Source: Vibrio sp. 14G-20
Lineage (GTDB): Bacteria; Pseudomonadota; Gammaproteobacteria; Enterobacterales; Vibrionaceae
Assembly: GCF_026241515.1 (NCBI RefSeq)
Contig: NZ_JAPHPW010000004.1
Location: forward strand, 211,207-275,206
Direction of reading: 5' to 3'
Length of the DNA stretch: 64,000 bases
This document shows positions 43,785 to 52,947 of this stretch, in pieces. Every line of letters starts with the position of its first letter. Position 1 is the first letter of the stretch. The position numbers were made by a program, and so were the translations under genes. The notes under the pieces were generated by a model, which searched no databases, was not told the DNA's origin, and saw only the letters and a list, made by a program, of their open reading frames with translations.

Positions 43785-44678
43785 ATGGATAAACTCGAGG
43801 CAATGAATGTCTTTGTCACCATCGTGGAACGTGGCAGTTTGAGCGCAGCGGCAGAGCACCTTGATCTCTCACGAACCAAGGTTACTCGCTATTTAGGTGA
43901 GTTAGAAACATGGATGGACACACGCTTGCTTCACAGAACAACACGAAGCTTGAGTTTAACCAATGCGGGGAAAGAGACGCTTGAAGTCGCGCGAGAGCTG
44001 CTTGCCCTTGAGGCGTCGTTAGCAGGTATCAGAAATCAAAGCCGCGAGCACTTAAAAGGCCAACTGCGTATTACCGCGAGTTATTCGATTGTCGACAGTT
44101 TCTTGATGGACGTGATCAGTCGCTTCATCGCCAAATGGCCAGAGGTTTCTATCGACATTATCTCGACTGATCAAACCGTCAATCTGGTTGAGTCACGCAT
44201 TGATTTGGCCATTCGCATAACCAATGAACTCACGCCTAACATTGTTGCCAAGCAGTTAGGTGATTGTCGCTCAGTAATATGCGCATCGCCCCAATACCTA
44301 AAAGCGAAAGGAACGCCACAAAGCGTGCAAGATCTGGCGCACCACAACTGTTTATCGTTCAGTTACTTTGGCAAATCCGCTTGGACATTCAATGGCCCCA
44401 ATGGACTCGAATCGGTTCCAATTAAAGGGAATATCAGTGCGAATACCTCAGAGGTTCTGCTTTCTGCCACCTTGAAAGGTAACGGGATCTGCTTACTACC
44501 CTTTCCTTCAGTGGAAGGCTTAATAGAAAACGGATTATTGGTGCCTCTGCTCTCCGAATGGAAACCTAAAACGCTGGGTGTACACGCGGTTTACGGAACG
44601 CGCAAACAAGTCACACCGTTGTTAAGAGCCTTTATCGACCATTTATCTGACGAGATGGAACATTCGACAAGTTGGTAG
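43785..44678 (+). CDS. LysR-type transcriptional regulator
   Basis: 297 residues. N-terminal helix-turn-helix MNVFVTIVERGSLSAAAEHL followed by LDLSRTKVTRYLGELE and LLHRTTRSLSLTNAG; then the substrate-binding domain (LRITASYSIVDSFLMDVISRF; DLAIRITNELTPNIVAKQLG). It belongs to the large CrgA-like LysR group. Divergent from the MBL-fold gene, so a local regulatory pair is likely. The effector is unknown. Confidence 0.9.
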   Translation: MDKLEAMNVFVTIVERGSLSAAAEHLDLSRTKVTRYLGELETWMDTRLLHRTTRSLSLTNAGKETLEVARELLALEASLAGIRNQSREHLKGQLRITASYSIVDSFLMDVISRFIAKWPEVSIDIISTDQTVNLVESRIDLAIRITNELTPNIVAKQLGDCRSVICASPQYLKAKGTPQSVQDLAHHNCLSFSYFGKSAWTFNGPNGLESVPIKGNISANTSEVLLSATLKGNGICLLPFPSVEGLIENGLLVPLLSEWKPKTLGVHAVYGTRKQVTPLLRAFIDHLSDEMEHSTSW

Positions 44679-44823
44679 AAATACAATGCCATCAATAAAG
44701 AGGAAAACTTCTCATTAGCAAAACTGATGCAGAATTAAAATTATTAATTTTACTTAACTACCAGTTACTTCTATCGTGACTGCATACATCTTCAATAAGC
44801 TTATTAACGCAGGGAAACTGACT

Positions 44824-45225
44824 ATGACTGCCATTACCGACCTAGACGTCCTACTGAAATCCATGTCACCAGAATTAATCGACGGGAATTATGTTTTTTG
44901 TACTGTCGACGGAGCGTTAGCAGACTATGTTCAGCTCAATCCAATCTCGACTTTTCGTGAGAAAGAAGGTTTAACGCTAGTTCTTGAAGAAGACGTTGCG
45001 AGCAAAGCTCAGCTAGACTTCGACGGTGTGTTTAACCTTATCACTTTATCGGTACACTCAAGTCTTGAAGCCGTTGGATTAACGGCTGCATTTGCGACAA
45101 AACTTGGCTCATACGGCATTAGCGCTAACGTTGTTGCAGGTTACTATCACGACCACATCTTCGTTCAAACAGACAAAGCAGAAGCTGCAATGAGTGCGCT
45201 GAAAGAGTTTTCAGAAACTGACTAA
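44824..45225 (+). CDS. ACT domain-containing protein (COG3602-like)
   Basis: 133 residues from the ATG at 44824, with CAGGGAAACTG upstream. The N-terminal half (DLDVLLKSMSPELIDGNYVFC) and the ACT-like C-terminal half (FNLITLSVHSSLEAVGLTAA, then GISANVVAGYYHDHIFVQ) match the small COG3602/DUF2241-type family. ACT domains bind amino acids and regulate enzymes; here no catalytic domain is attached, so a stand-alone sensor is possible. It is a single-gene unit, convergent with the chemoreceptor gene. Confidence 0.8.
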   Translation: MTAITDLDVLLKSMSPELIDGNYVFCTVDGALADYVQLNPISTFREKEGLTLVLEEDVASKAQLDFDGVFNLITLSVHSSLEAVGLTAAFATKLGSYGISANVVAGYYHDHIFVQTDKAEAAMSALKEFSETD

Positions 45226-45253
45226 TTAAGAGTTCGATTACTCACAAATACAA

Positions 45254-45282
45254 AAAAAGCGACGTAATCTACGTCGCTTTGC
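45254..45282. terminator. Bidirectional terminator between the ACT gene and the chemoreceptor gene
   Basis: AAAGCGACGTA-ATC-TACGTCGCTTT is a perfect 11-base stem with A-runs before and TTG after. Confidence 0.85.
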
Positions 45283-45330
45283 TTATTGCTTACCGCGCAC
45301 TCACTGATCAGGCATCAGTGAGTGAACCAG

Positions 45331-47217
45331 TTAAGCAAGCTTAAAAGTCGCCACTTTGTCACTTAAGCCAGCGGCTTGACTCTTAAGTTCGTTCGACTCA
45401 GTTAAGCTGTCCTGTGCGCCCACAACTAAGTGGTCAGTAACATCTTTAATGGTCGTAATATTTTGGGTAATTTCACCCGTCACGTGTGTTTGCTCTTCAG
45501 CAGCCGTCGCAATTTGAGTCGCCATATCACTAATCAAAGCCACCGCCGAGTTGATCTCTTCAAGCGCATGCGAAGCTCTGTCGGCATCTTCTACTGAATG
45601 TACCGCCAGTTTAGAACTGCTCTGCATCAAATCAACCGCTTGAGCTGTCGTGCGCTGTAGGATATCAATCGTTGATTTGATCTCTTCCGTTGAAGAGTGA
45701 GTACGCTGCGAAAGCACACGTACTTCATCAGCAACCACAGCAAAGCCACGACCTTGTTCACCAGCACGAGCCGCTTCAATCGCAGCATTCAAAGCAAGTA
45801 AGTTGGTTTGCTCTGCGATGCCTTGGATTGTCGCTAATACTGTCGAGATCTCTTGAGCATGCTTGTTAAGTTCGCTAATCACACTACCCGCTTCGTTCAC
45901 TTCATTGGCTAGGTTATTGATTGAACCTTTGGTATCCAAAACCAGAGCGTGACCGCTGTTAGTGCTTGTCGCTGAATCTTGCGCCGCTTTTGCTGTTTGC
46001 TCGGCATGCGATGCAATCTCTTGCGTTGCACTCGCCATTTCCGTTACAGCCGTCGCGACCATGGTGATTTCTTGCTGTTGATGATTAAGCTCATCCACCG
46101 AACGGTTTGCACGCTGAGCACTTTGCTCTGACTGACTGTTTAGCTGTTCTGACTGCCCACGAATATGGCCAATTAACTGCTGTAAACTCCCAACAAAGGT
46201 ATTGAAGTTATGAGCCAGTTCGCCCACTTCATCTTGGTTTTCAACATGAATGCGTTGAGTTAAATCACCGCTACCATTCGCGATTTGCGCCAGTGCTTGA
46301 GAAACGTGGTTCAACGGGCGGAATAGAATCGTACACAGCAAGTTAAACAATATGGTACATACGACCACCACAAGTAGCGTCACCAACACTTGACCAATCA
46401 CTGCATCAAATAGTGGCGCAACCAATGAATCATGATTAACAACGCTCACAGTAATCAAGCTCGTTCCATCAATCGTACGTGCGTACAGAACATAGTCGCT
46501 ACCATTCAGGTCAATAGCCGTATCTTTACCACTCGCTAGTGCCTTTTGTACATCCGCAAAATCTAACCCAAGTGAGTTGATGTTTTTGTTCAGTAACTTG
46601 GTGTCAGGGTGCGTATAAACCGTGCCTTTATTGGTCGCGATGAACATGTAACCTTCACCCGGAAGAATCACTTGCTCTAGGCTATTAAGAATGTCGGTAA
46701 TTTCAACATCCGCACCTAACACAACCTGCTGACCATGTAATTGCATGGCAGTACCCAGCGACACAACATTCGCCCCAGTTGCAGCTGCAACCGTTGGATT
46801 ATCCATGAACACCTTACTTGGGTTCGCAACCGCATTGGTGTACCAGCCCCACAAACGAGGATCATCATTGCCCGGCGGAAGCACGACTCCATTCGCGTTC
46901 TTTTGCGAACCGTCAGGAAACGCCAAGAAGACATTATCAAAAGACGCAGAATCACGAACCTGTTTTAGGTGAGTCTCCAAGCTTTCTTGTTTGGATTCTT
47001 TCGAAAGAGAAGTAAGCGCACGCTCTTTGGATAAGATCCAATCCGATACATATTGATTGTACGAAGCCGATGCGCCCTCTAAGCGCTGTTCAACTTCAGT
47101 ATCCAACCGTTGCAGTGAAGCACGAAAAGACAATGCCTCGACCAAAATCCCCCCCAGGATAATGGCCATACTGGCTGAAATCGCCAGTTTATTTTTAAGC
47201 GAGAGTTTCTTGAACAT
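45331..47217 (-). CDS. Methyl-accepting chemotaxis protein with periplasmic Cache domain
   Basis: 628 residues from the ATG at 47217 ([19 protein letters not shown]); the frame extends 22 codons upstream without a better start. Layout: membrane segment near 10-28, a periplasmic double-Cache-type sensor ([40 protein letters not shown]), a second membrane segment near 270-295, HAMP, then the long signalling coiled coil with the hairpin tip [20 protein letters not shown] and [11 protein letters not shown]. It passes ligand information to CheA/CheW for chemotaxis. The ligand is unknown; amino acids or organic acids are common for this type. Confidence 0.93.
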   Translation of the reverse strand: MFKKLSLKNKLAISASMAIILGGILVEALSFRASLQRLDTEVEQRLEGASASYNQYVSDWILSKERALTSLSKESKQESLETHLKQVRDSASFDNVFLAFPDGSQKNANGVVLPPGNDDPRLWGWYTNAVANPSKVFMDNPTVAAATGANVVSLGTAMQLHGQQVVLGADVEITDILNSLEQVILPGEGYMFIATNKGTVYTHPDTKLLNKNINSLGLDFADVQKALASGKDTAIDLNGSDYVLYARTIDGTSLITVSVVNHDSLVAPLFDAVIGQVLVTLLVVVVCTILFNLLCTILFRPLNHVSQALAQIANGSGDLTQRIHVENQDEVGELAHNFNTFVGSLQQLIGHIRGQSEQLNSQSEQSAQRANRSVDELNHQQQEITMVATAVTEMASATQEIASHAEQTAKAAQDSATSTNSGHALVLDTKGSINNLANEVNEAGSVISELNKHAQEISTVLATIQGIAEQTNLLALNAAIEAARAGEQGRGFAVVADEVRVLSQRTHSSTEEIKSTIDILQRTTAQAVDLMQSSSKLAVHSVEDADRASHALEEINSAVALISDMATQIATAAEEQTHVTGEITQNITTIKDVTDHLVVGAQDSLTESNELKSQAAGLSDKVATFKLA

Positions 47218-47562
47218 AGGAAACCTATAATTTGGAAGTAAAAAGACCGTGGCGAACAAATTGGTTGCCAAATCGGTTTGCAAGCGGGATATATTTTACG
47301 CTTTAAAATAAATTAATAAACCGATGAGGGACTGAATTATTGATATATGTGAGCAAGTGCACTCATCGTAACCCATTGATTTAAAGAATGGTAAACTCTA
47401 AATCTTGAATTAACACGCTAATTAAGGTCGGCTGATGGGTGTCTTTATTTGGGAATAATAACGGCACAGATCGCGCTATGCCGTTAGCTCATTTAGATAG
47501 GTATTTTAATGTGTTGAACACCTGAAAAGAAACAGATAGCAAACTAAATAGTCAAAAGTTGA
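47218..47562. other. Gene-free stretch upstream of the chemoreceptor gene
   Basis: About 345 bases with the chemoreceptor promoter on its left and the end of the DUF1826 gene on its right. No supported ORF and no clear terminator for DUF1826. Confidence 0.4.
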
Positions 47563-48279
47563 TCAGCCAAAGTCCAACGTTAACAGCAATCGTGTCTCGT
47601 CAGATGAAGTGACTGGTGAACGATGCACAAGACCTGCATTTTCGTTGCCACTCCAGCGCTCCCCTTTTAGTAATGCTACATCACCACTCAAGAGCTGTTG
47701 GATATCTGACTCATGATTGTATAAGCCTGATGCTGAATCTGCCTGTCCGTTTGATCCTCGCCCTAGCTTAGAACGGTCGACTAAGTCGTTTGGCAACCAT
47801 TGAGTGGCAACACCATGATAAGTGGTCACCAAGCGGCAAGGCACTTGATCAAAATGGAAACGTGGGCACATCGCTTTATTCAGAACGGCTAAACGCAATC
47901 CGACGTCTTCAAGCTCGAACAAACAACAGAACATATCCACCAACTCCGCCATGTTTTCTAATAACGCTTTAGAGGCGGTGCCATCAGTGGCAAATTCCAA
48001 TTTATCGAAAGCATTTTCAGGTGACACGTTAACAGACTTACTAAAGTTTGGATTCAAGGCGATAAATTCACTGATTGCCGCCGTTATACCTTCATCAAAC
48101 TGTCGCTGCCATACCGCCATATTAATATCGCTTTGGTAGATATCCGTTAATACCGTCGGCTGATCAGAAACGCTAAAACCTGACTTGTGATTCGCCTGAT
48201 CCTTGATATTCACAACTGAACTAATGTTGAGTGTCTGGTTATTATTACTTGCCAAAGGCTTGGTTAACAACGCATTCAT
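47563..48279 (-). CDS. DUF1826 protein, Zur-controlled, possible Fe(II)/2-oxoglutarate oxygenase fold
   Basis: 238 residues from the ATG at 48279, which has AAGGAG eight bases before it. DUF1826 hallmarks are MCPRFHFDQVPCRLVTTYHG and the C-terminal GLVHRSPVTSSDETRLLLTL. I note an HxD (His142, Asp144), a later His219 and an Arg230 eleven residues beyond it, the spacing of iron ligands and 2-oxoglutarate Arg in Fe(II)/2OG oxygenases. Function is not established. A perfect 30-base palindrome of Zur-box type is 72 bases upstream, and DUF1826 genes are recalled as Zur targets. Confidence 0.8.
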   Translation of the reverse strand: MNALLTKPLASNNNQTLNISSVVNIKDQANHKSGFSVSDQPTVLTDIYQSDINMAVWQRQFDEGITAAISEFIALNPNFSKSVNVSPENAFDKLEFATDGTASKALLENMAELVDMFCCLFELEDVGLRLAVLNKAMCPRFHFDQVPCRLVTTYHGVATQWLPNDLVDRSKLGRGSNGQADSASGLYNHESDIQQLLSGDVALLKGERWSGNENAGLVHRSPVTSSDETRLLLTLDFG

Positions 48280-48350
48280 TACGTCGTCTCCTTGATACAT
48301 GCTTATCGCTTCCCTCCTACCAACACAATAACGATTCTAAGTAAGAGCGA

Positions 48351-48380
48351 TTTTTAGTTATGTTATAACATAACTAAAAA
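48351..48380. promoter_or_regulatory. Perfect 30-base Zur-like palindrome upstream of DUF1826
   Basis: The half TTTTTAGTTATGTTA is followed directly by its exact reverse complement. The centre GTTATGTTATAACATAAC matches the Zur box before zur. It lies between the divergent DUF1826 and YceI genes. Confidence 0.85.
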
Positions 48381-48555
48381 TAAGCAAGTCACATACCCGA
48401 TCATGATTCCAGAAATACAGCGACGCCCTTCTTTGCCTGCGGTAATTTTTCGAATGCTGAACTAAGCTTCTATCAATCACTCTTTCCCAAAAGCCATTTT
48501 AAAGACGCACGACTCAGAACTTAAACTTGTGAATTCATCAATCCGGTGACAACTT

Positions 48556-49128
48556 ATGAAAAAACTAATTTCTACATTCGGCCTCTTATGTACCGTTATC
48601 TCCGCTCAATCTTTTGCAGAAACGGGCTACACATTAGATCCCAAGCTATCGAACATTACATTCGCGACCATTAAAAAGCAGTTTGTTGTTGAGCCCGCAT
48701 CCATCAAACCCATGTCTGGAGGGCTTACCGAAGAGGGGCAGTTTTCAATAGTATTGGACTTGAAAAGCGTCAGCACCGGTGTCGCTATCCGCGACCAGAG
48801 GCTCAATGAGCTTTACTTTGAATCAATGACTTTTCCTGAAGTGAAGATATCTGGGAAGGTTGAACCGTCAATGCTATCCGGAGACCCTAAGAGAACAACA
48901 ATAGCAGCGGAAGTTACTTTACACGGCGTAACCAAAACGATCGATTTTCCTGTTGTGGTGGTTCCATCCTCAGGATTTATCATGGTTAGCTCAGCCTCGA
49001 CAATTATCGTCAACGGTGCCGATTTTGGGATATCGACAGAGAATCTAAACAAACTTTCGGCAACCGTGGGGGGATTAGCGATTTCCGACAAGATCCCTTT
49101 AAGCTTTAACCTACTTTTCGACCAGTAA
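48556..49128 (+). CDS. YceI family periplasmic protein
   Basis: 190 residues with a signal peptide (cleavage near SFA-ETG, residue 22). The YceI lipocalin-like barrel is recognisable from YTLDPKLSNITFATIKKQF, FPEVKISGK, AEVTLHGVTKTIDFPV and SFNLLFDQ at the end. These proteins bind isoprenoid or amphiphilic ligands in the periplasm, with roles in stress or membrane quinones; the ligand here is unknown. The Zur palindrome lies about 175 bases upstream, so control by it is less likely than for DUF1826. Confidence 0.88.
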   Translation: MKKLISTFGLLCTVISAQSFAETGYTLDPKLSNITFATIKKQFVVEPASIKPMSGGLTEEGQFSIVLDLKSVSTGVAIRDQRLNELYFESMTFPEVKISGKVEPSMLSGDPKRTTIAAEVTLHGVTKTIDFPVVVVPSSGFIMVSSASTIIVNGADFGISTENLNKLSATVGGLAISDKIPLSFNLLFDQ

Positions 49129-49443
49129 AGGATTTATAACTCTTCTTTAAACCCACCTCATTTCACATTCATCAATCGTTTAGATCGGCGAATGTGAGTG
49201 AGAGTACACAACATTACAATAACCTCGTCGGCTTCGGACTTAGGTTTGAATAAACTCGACCAAAACTTCCACTCAATTTCCCCCAAGCCGGTCGGATAAA
49301 CATCCCTCACAAAGTATGGAATTGAGCGTGAGATAAGCTCAGAGATGTCGTTGATGTCACATGTCGTTACACAGCATGACGCCTTAAGGCTTTACATCTT
49401 GGGCGAGGTAAACAACAATCCCTGAGAATAAATCCATAACATA
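49129..49443. other. Gene-free stretch before the VC0807-like gene
   Basis: About 315 bases, no supported ORF, repeat or strong terminator. Confidence 0.4.
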
Positions 49444-49458
49444 ATGTATTTAGAAATT

Positions 49459-50154
49459 ATGAGTAGCACAGAAAACAAAAAATCGAATCCTCTTTTCGAA
49501 GTCGTGTTTAACGTCTTTCTTCCTTCATTCATCTTAATGAAGTTCAGTGGAGAGGAACACCTTGGAACAGGCTTAGCACTACTTGTCGCCCTTGCTTTCC
49601 CTATCGCTTACGGCGGTATGGAGTTAATCCGCAATAAGAAGTTCAACTTCATCGCGGCGCTTGGCTTTGTCAGCGTGCTATTAACGGGCGGTATTGGTTT
49701 CTTCGAACTAGACACTCGTTGGTTAGCACTAAAAGAAGCATTAATCCCTGGCCTAATTGGTTTGGCGGTTCTTGGCTCAACCTTCACCCGCTACCCGTTT
49801 ATCCAAAAAGTTATCTTCACACCGGCTCTGTTAAACATCTCTCTTATTGAAGAGCGCCTAAAGCAGTTCGGTAACCAAGCAAAGTTTGATCGTTGCCTAA
49901 TGACATCGAACTACCTATTCGCCAGTACCTTCGCTTTCTCTTCTGCGATGAACTACTTCCTTGCGACTTGGATTGTGACTAGCCCAGCGGGCACGGTAGC
50001 CTTCAATGAAGAATTAGGTAAGCTGACACTATACAGTTACCCTGCTATCGCCATCCCAAGCCTTCTAATGATGCTGGGTATCTTCTACTACATCTGGCGT
50101 CAAGTTCGCGACATGACTTCGCTAGAGACAGAACAAATCTTTATTACTAAGTAG
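49459..50154 (+). CDS. VC0807-like multi-pass membrane protein
   Basis: About 231 residues with five or six hydrophobic segments (VVFNVFLPSFILMKF, TGLALLVALAFPIAYGG, FIAALGFVSVLLTGGIGFF, YPAIAIPSLLMMLGIFYYIW). It resembles the family NCBI calls VC0807, a conserved Vibrio inner-membrane protein of unknown function with IntA-like 'LPSFIL' and 'LDTRWLALKEALIPG' blocks. The ATG at 49459 is preferred; one five codons upstream (49444) cannot be excluded, and neither has a strong ribosome site. A terminator follows. Confidence 0.7.
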   Translation: MSSTENKKSNPLFEVVFNVFLPSFILMKFSGEEHLGTGLALLVALAFPIAYGGMELIRNKKFNFIAALGFVSVLLTGGIGFFELDTRWLALKEALIPGLIGLAVLGSTFTRYPFIQKVIFTPALLNISLIEERLKQFGNQAKFDRCLMTSNYLFASTFAFSSAMNYFLATWIVTSPAGTVAFNEELGKLTLYSYPAIAIPSLLMMLGIFYYIWRQVRDMTSLETEQIFITK

Positions 50155-50523
50155 TTTTCGTGGCTTTAGCTTTTAAATAGAGAGCCGCTTCAAATACTAG
50201 ATTGCATCGATACCAAAAGCTCAGCATTGCCGCTGAGCTTTTTTGTTTATAATCTCCACTTCGCAAGTCCAACGGCATTACCTTTGATTGCCCTTCCATA
50301 CAACCAGGACATTTTTGGCCACAGATCTCACGAGATCGATTTAAATCCATAATAATCAATGAATTCCATTGATTGAGCCGGCAGATGCTTTTATAGTCAA
50401 TTCTGTTGGTTACTTTACAAAGCTCTACCCAACCACTGACAATATTTCAGTTGCCGTTGATAAGATCGCATAAGCTAGGTGCTAAAGGTAGACGCCAGCC
50501 GTACTCAATAAGGAATATAGATT
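50155..50523. other. Intergenic region before the HU gene
   Basis: About 370 bases. It holds the terminator at 50215-50244 and the promoter region of the HU gene; AAGGAATATAGATT precedes the HU start. No supported ORF. Confidence 0.5.
50215..50244 (+). terminator. Terminator after the VC0807-like gene
   Basis: AAAAGCTCAGC and GCTGAGCTTTT form an 11-base stem around ATTGCC, followed by TTG. Confidence 0.85.
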
Positions 50524-50799
50524 GTGAACAAATCTCAATTAGTTGAACACATCGCGACTTCTGCAGACATCTCAAAAGACCAGGCAGGCATGGCGCTCAA
50601 TGCGCTTGTTGAAGGTATCTCTACTTCGCTTGCTAACGGTGATGACGTATCGATCCTTGGATTTGGTAGCTTTAAAGTTAACTCTCGCGCCGCTCGAACT
50701 GGTCGCAACCCGCGTACCGGAGAAGAGATTCAAATTGCAGCGTCAAAAACGCCAGCATTTAAAGCAGGTAAAGCACTGAAAGAGACGTGCAACCTGTAA
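50524..50799 (+). CDS. HU family DNA-binding protein
   Basis: 91 residues from a GTG start preceded by [34 protein letters not shown] at the start and the beta-arm [20 protein letters not shown] are the HU pattern; the sequence is not that of HupA, HupB, IhfA or IhfB, so it is an extra HU-like paralogue. It binds and bends DNA without strong sequence preference. A 47-codon gene follows after 25 bases and is likely co-transcribed. Confidence 0.9.
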   Translation: MNKSQLVEHIATSADISKDQAGMALNALVEGISTSLANGDDVSILGFGSFKVNSRAARTGRNPRTGEEIQIAASKTPAFKAGKALKETCNL

Positions 50800-50824
50800 T
50801 ATAAAAAATACAAGGAAGGTTACG

Positions 50825-50968
50825 ATGACGACTAAGGAAAAAGCGAAAACGAGTCGAAGCAAAAAAGCAGGCAAGTCGACTAAAGCGCAAGCCGAAACGC
50901 CTAAAACTCGTCAACGCATTGAAGAGCTTCTCGAAGAGCGTGAATTGGCCAAACTGTTAGAATTATAG
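50825..50968 (+). CDS. 47-residue basic protein, possibly PA3496-like
   Basis: The ATG follows AAGGAAGGTTACG. The N-terminal half is Lys/Ser/Thr-rich and unstructured (KEKAKTSRSKKAGKSTKAQA), the C-terminal half is an amphipathic helix with RQRIEELLEERELAKLLEL. That helix resembles the small proteins NCBI names PA3496 family (putative envelope integrity). No export signal is visible. It is probably expressed with the HU gene just upstream and is closed by the terminator at 51017. Confidence 0.6.
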   Translation: MTTKEKAKTSRSKKAGKSTKAQAETPKTRQRIEELLEERELAKLLEL

Positions 50969-51016
50969 TTTCGGTAAAAATACAGTTTGAACAAAGTGAT
51001 AGTTTGTTATCGTTTT

Positions 51017-51048
51017 AATGCCACTGCAGGTCTGTAGTGGCATTTTTT
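51017..51048 (+). terminator. Terminator after the HU / small-protein unit
   Basis: AATGCCACT and AGTGGCATT flank a loop with an internal CAGGTCTG, followed by TTTTAG. Confidence 0.8.
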
Positions 51049-51256
51049 AGTTTTAGAACAACCCCATTACATCAATTCCCCTCTCCCTTTCCAAAAACGA
51101 AATTTTAGCTTACTGGCTTTTGGCTGATATCGCGTTGACGGTTACGTTTGAGAAGCGCATGATTTTATTTCGAGCAGAATAGTTGTTTAACGTGTTAACT
51201 GTGTAATCGTCCCATAACTCATTCTGTGCAACGTACTCAATTGAATGGCAGGTCAC

Positions 51257-51460
51257 ATGAATAAAATTGTTATGTTAGTAATGGGGCTGCTTTTTACCAG
51301 TCGATTGTTTGCCAGTATTGTGCCGCATGTTGGTCAACTTGAGCATGATGCACCTATTCTCCTTCGTTCGGCATTGATTGTGGGTGTTGCGGCTTACGCG
51401 GTTTGGAGTGCATTCAAATACTTCAAAAAGACCAAGGCCTCAGGTTCAGATCAACTGTAA
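51257..51460 (+). CDS. 67-residue membrane protein of unknown function
   Basis: The ATG at 51257 has GGCAGGTCAC just upstream; the ATG at 51245 has no ribosome site. A first hydrophobic segment (KIVMLVMGLLFTSRLFASIV) and a second (ILLRSALIVGVAAYAVWSAF) suggest a signal-anchor and one more membrane helix, then a basic tail (KYFKKTK). I do not recognise a family. It lies alone between the HU unit and a convergent receptor-like gene. Confidence 0.55.
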   Translation: MNKIVMLVMGLLFTSRLFASIVPHVGQLEHDAPILLRSALIVGVAAYAVWSAFKYFKKTKASGSDQL

Positions 51461-51502
51461 CGGCGAAAGTCCAAAAGCTTTTGAATAGGCCTTTAATTTC
51501 GA

Positions 51503-52594
51503 TTACTGGTCGGCAAAATAATCGACCAAGATTTTACGCCACTTTCGTGATTCACGAATCTTCAACAGTGCACGGTTAATCTCTTCTTCGTACACGTTAT
51601 TTTCAGTGATGATAAAGCCATAATTCTGCTTTTCTAACTGATACGGCAACACTTCCAGATCTTCAAACTGCCCGCTTACTCTACCATTACCGATCATATA
51701 TTTGAGCACCACATCATCGGCGACAATCGCTTCAACTTCGCCTTCCTCTAAAGCCGCTAGAAGCCTTGGCATATCAACATAACTCTTGTGTCGAATACCG
51801 AAGCTTGTGAGCATCAAAGAAGACGTCGTGGCAACCTTTGCACCCACCTCCACATTCGCAAGATCATTCACACCTTCAATATGGGAAGCGCCTTGGCTGA
51901 GCGTCAGTTTACTGGCTAATACAGCGGTAATACTTGCTATGAAAAGCATACTAAACACGCCAATGAATACCGTGGCAATTCGTCCAGTTAAGCTCTTAAA
52001 CTCAAAGTAATTGAATGGACCTCGAGTGATAAAAAGCAAGCCCATGATAAAGCTTTCCAACAAACGTCCCGTTCGGCTTTTCATCGAGTAGAGCTTTTCA
52101 TTCTCGCCATGCTCCAATAGGTAAAAAAACGCGCCTATTAAACCAGCGACAAAAACGACGGCGCCAATGATCAGCCACAACGCGGGATTGAAGAAAATGG
52201 CGTGTAAAGTTTGCAGGTAGCCCTGTTTCTTAACAGCAATAGCGAGGTGAGTTTCGTAAAAAGAATGAGAAAAGTCGGCAAACAACTCTCGCTCTGGAGT
52301 GATTGAAATACAAGATACACCCACATCAATTTGATCGCTTTCGATCGAGTTGAGTAAGTCATCTAAGCGGTGGGTCTCTAGCGTGTACTCAACGTCCATC
52401 TCTTTGGCGATCTGCTCCCAGAGCTCGACACTCAGGCCACTCCACTCGCCTTCCATAGAACTGATGACAAAAGGAGGACATGGATAAACGCCGACTTTAA
52501 GCGGGTCGGAAGATGCATAACTACTGAAGAATGGAAAAAGGAAAACGATTGATAGAGCACAATATTGAAATATCGATTTGAAGAATTTTGGCAT
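51503..52594 (-). CDS. Ionotropic-glutamate-receptor-like ligand-gated channel
   Basis: 363 residues. A signal peptide ends near residue 28. The ligand-binding lobe S1 (residues 30-125: LKVGVYPCPPFVISSMEGEW, SCISITPERELFADFS) is interrupted by a membrane block: TM1 at 138-160, a re-entrant pore-loop-like segment at about 178-196, and TM2 at 206-228 ending SITAVLASKLT (221-231), which recalls the SYTANLAAFLT signature of animal receptors. S2 follows from about 235. This order is that of prokaryotic glutamate-receptor channels. No TVGYG selectivity filter is visible, so ion choice is uncertain. A plain ABC binding protein would not have the membrane insertion. Confidence 0.8.
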   Translation of the reverse strand: MPKFFKSIFQYCALSIVFLFPFFSSYASSDPLKVGVYPCPPFVISSMEGEWSGLSVELWEQIAKEMDVEYTLETHRLDDLLNSIESDQIDVGVSCISITPERELFADFSHSFYETHLAIAVKKQGYLQTLHAIFFNPALWLIIGAVVFVAGLIGAFFYLLEHGENEKLYSMKSRTGRLLESFIMGLLFITRGPFNYFEFKSLTGRIATVFIGVFSMLFIASITAVLASKLTLSQGASHIEGVNDLANVEVGAKVATTSSLMLTSFGIRHKSYVDMPRLLAALEEGEVEAIVADDVVLKYMIGNGRVSGQFEDLEVLPYQLEKQNYGFIITENNVYEEEINRALLKIRESRKWRKILVDYFADQ

Positions 52595-52900
52595 CAGCAG
52601 CCCTCCGAAAAAAGGCAGTGATGAATTGAATCGAGTTCGAGAAAGCTCGCTCCAATGAATGCATTCAAGCGTGCTCAGGAAACTAAAAGGTGGATAATGA
52701 ATTCAATACTGCCCTAGCTTTAATAGTTGTAACTTTAACTATAGAGAACCCTATTTATTGTGCAAAAGAATGGGCTCACAAAATGCCTTTTAGCGACTGA
52801 GAATTGAGAGTTGAGAGTTGAGAGTTTTAAGCGTTGAAATTTCAAGCTTAGAACCGATAGAACAAAAGGGAAAACATGACACAAATTTAATGTAAAAAAA
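52595..52900. other. Intergenic region with a short heptamer repeat
   Basis: About 300 bases between divergent genes. It holds the promoter of the receptor-like gene (left) and, near 52804-52826, three tandem copies of TTGAGAG. No supported ORF. Confidence 0.5.
52804..52826. repeat. Heptamer tandem repeat (TTGAGAG)x3
   Basis: TTGAGAG is repeated three times with no interruption, then TT, in an AT-rich noncoding region. Confidence 0.8.
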
Positions 52901-52903
52901 CAC

Positions 52904-52926
52904 GAATTGTTATAATATAACATCAC
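52904..52926. promoter_or_regulatory. Zur box upstream of the DUF1007/NicO pair
   Basis: The 23 bases beginning GAATTGTTATAATATAACAT match 20 of 23 positions of the E. coli Zur consensus GAAATGTTATAWTATAACATTTC. The box ends 21 bases before the DUF1007 start and overlaps the expected promoter. Confidence 0.85.
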
Positions 52927-52947
52927 ACTAAATAACCATCATCCCTC

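Noticed and set aside
52735..52926. 63-codon minus-strand ORF covering the heptamer repeat and Zur box
   Set aside because: It is generated by AT-rich noncoding sequence, has no ribosome site and covers the Zur box of the DUF1007 gene.
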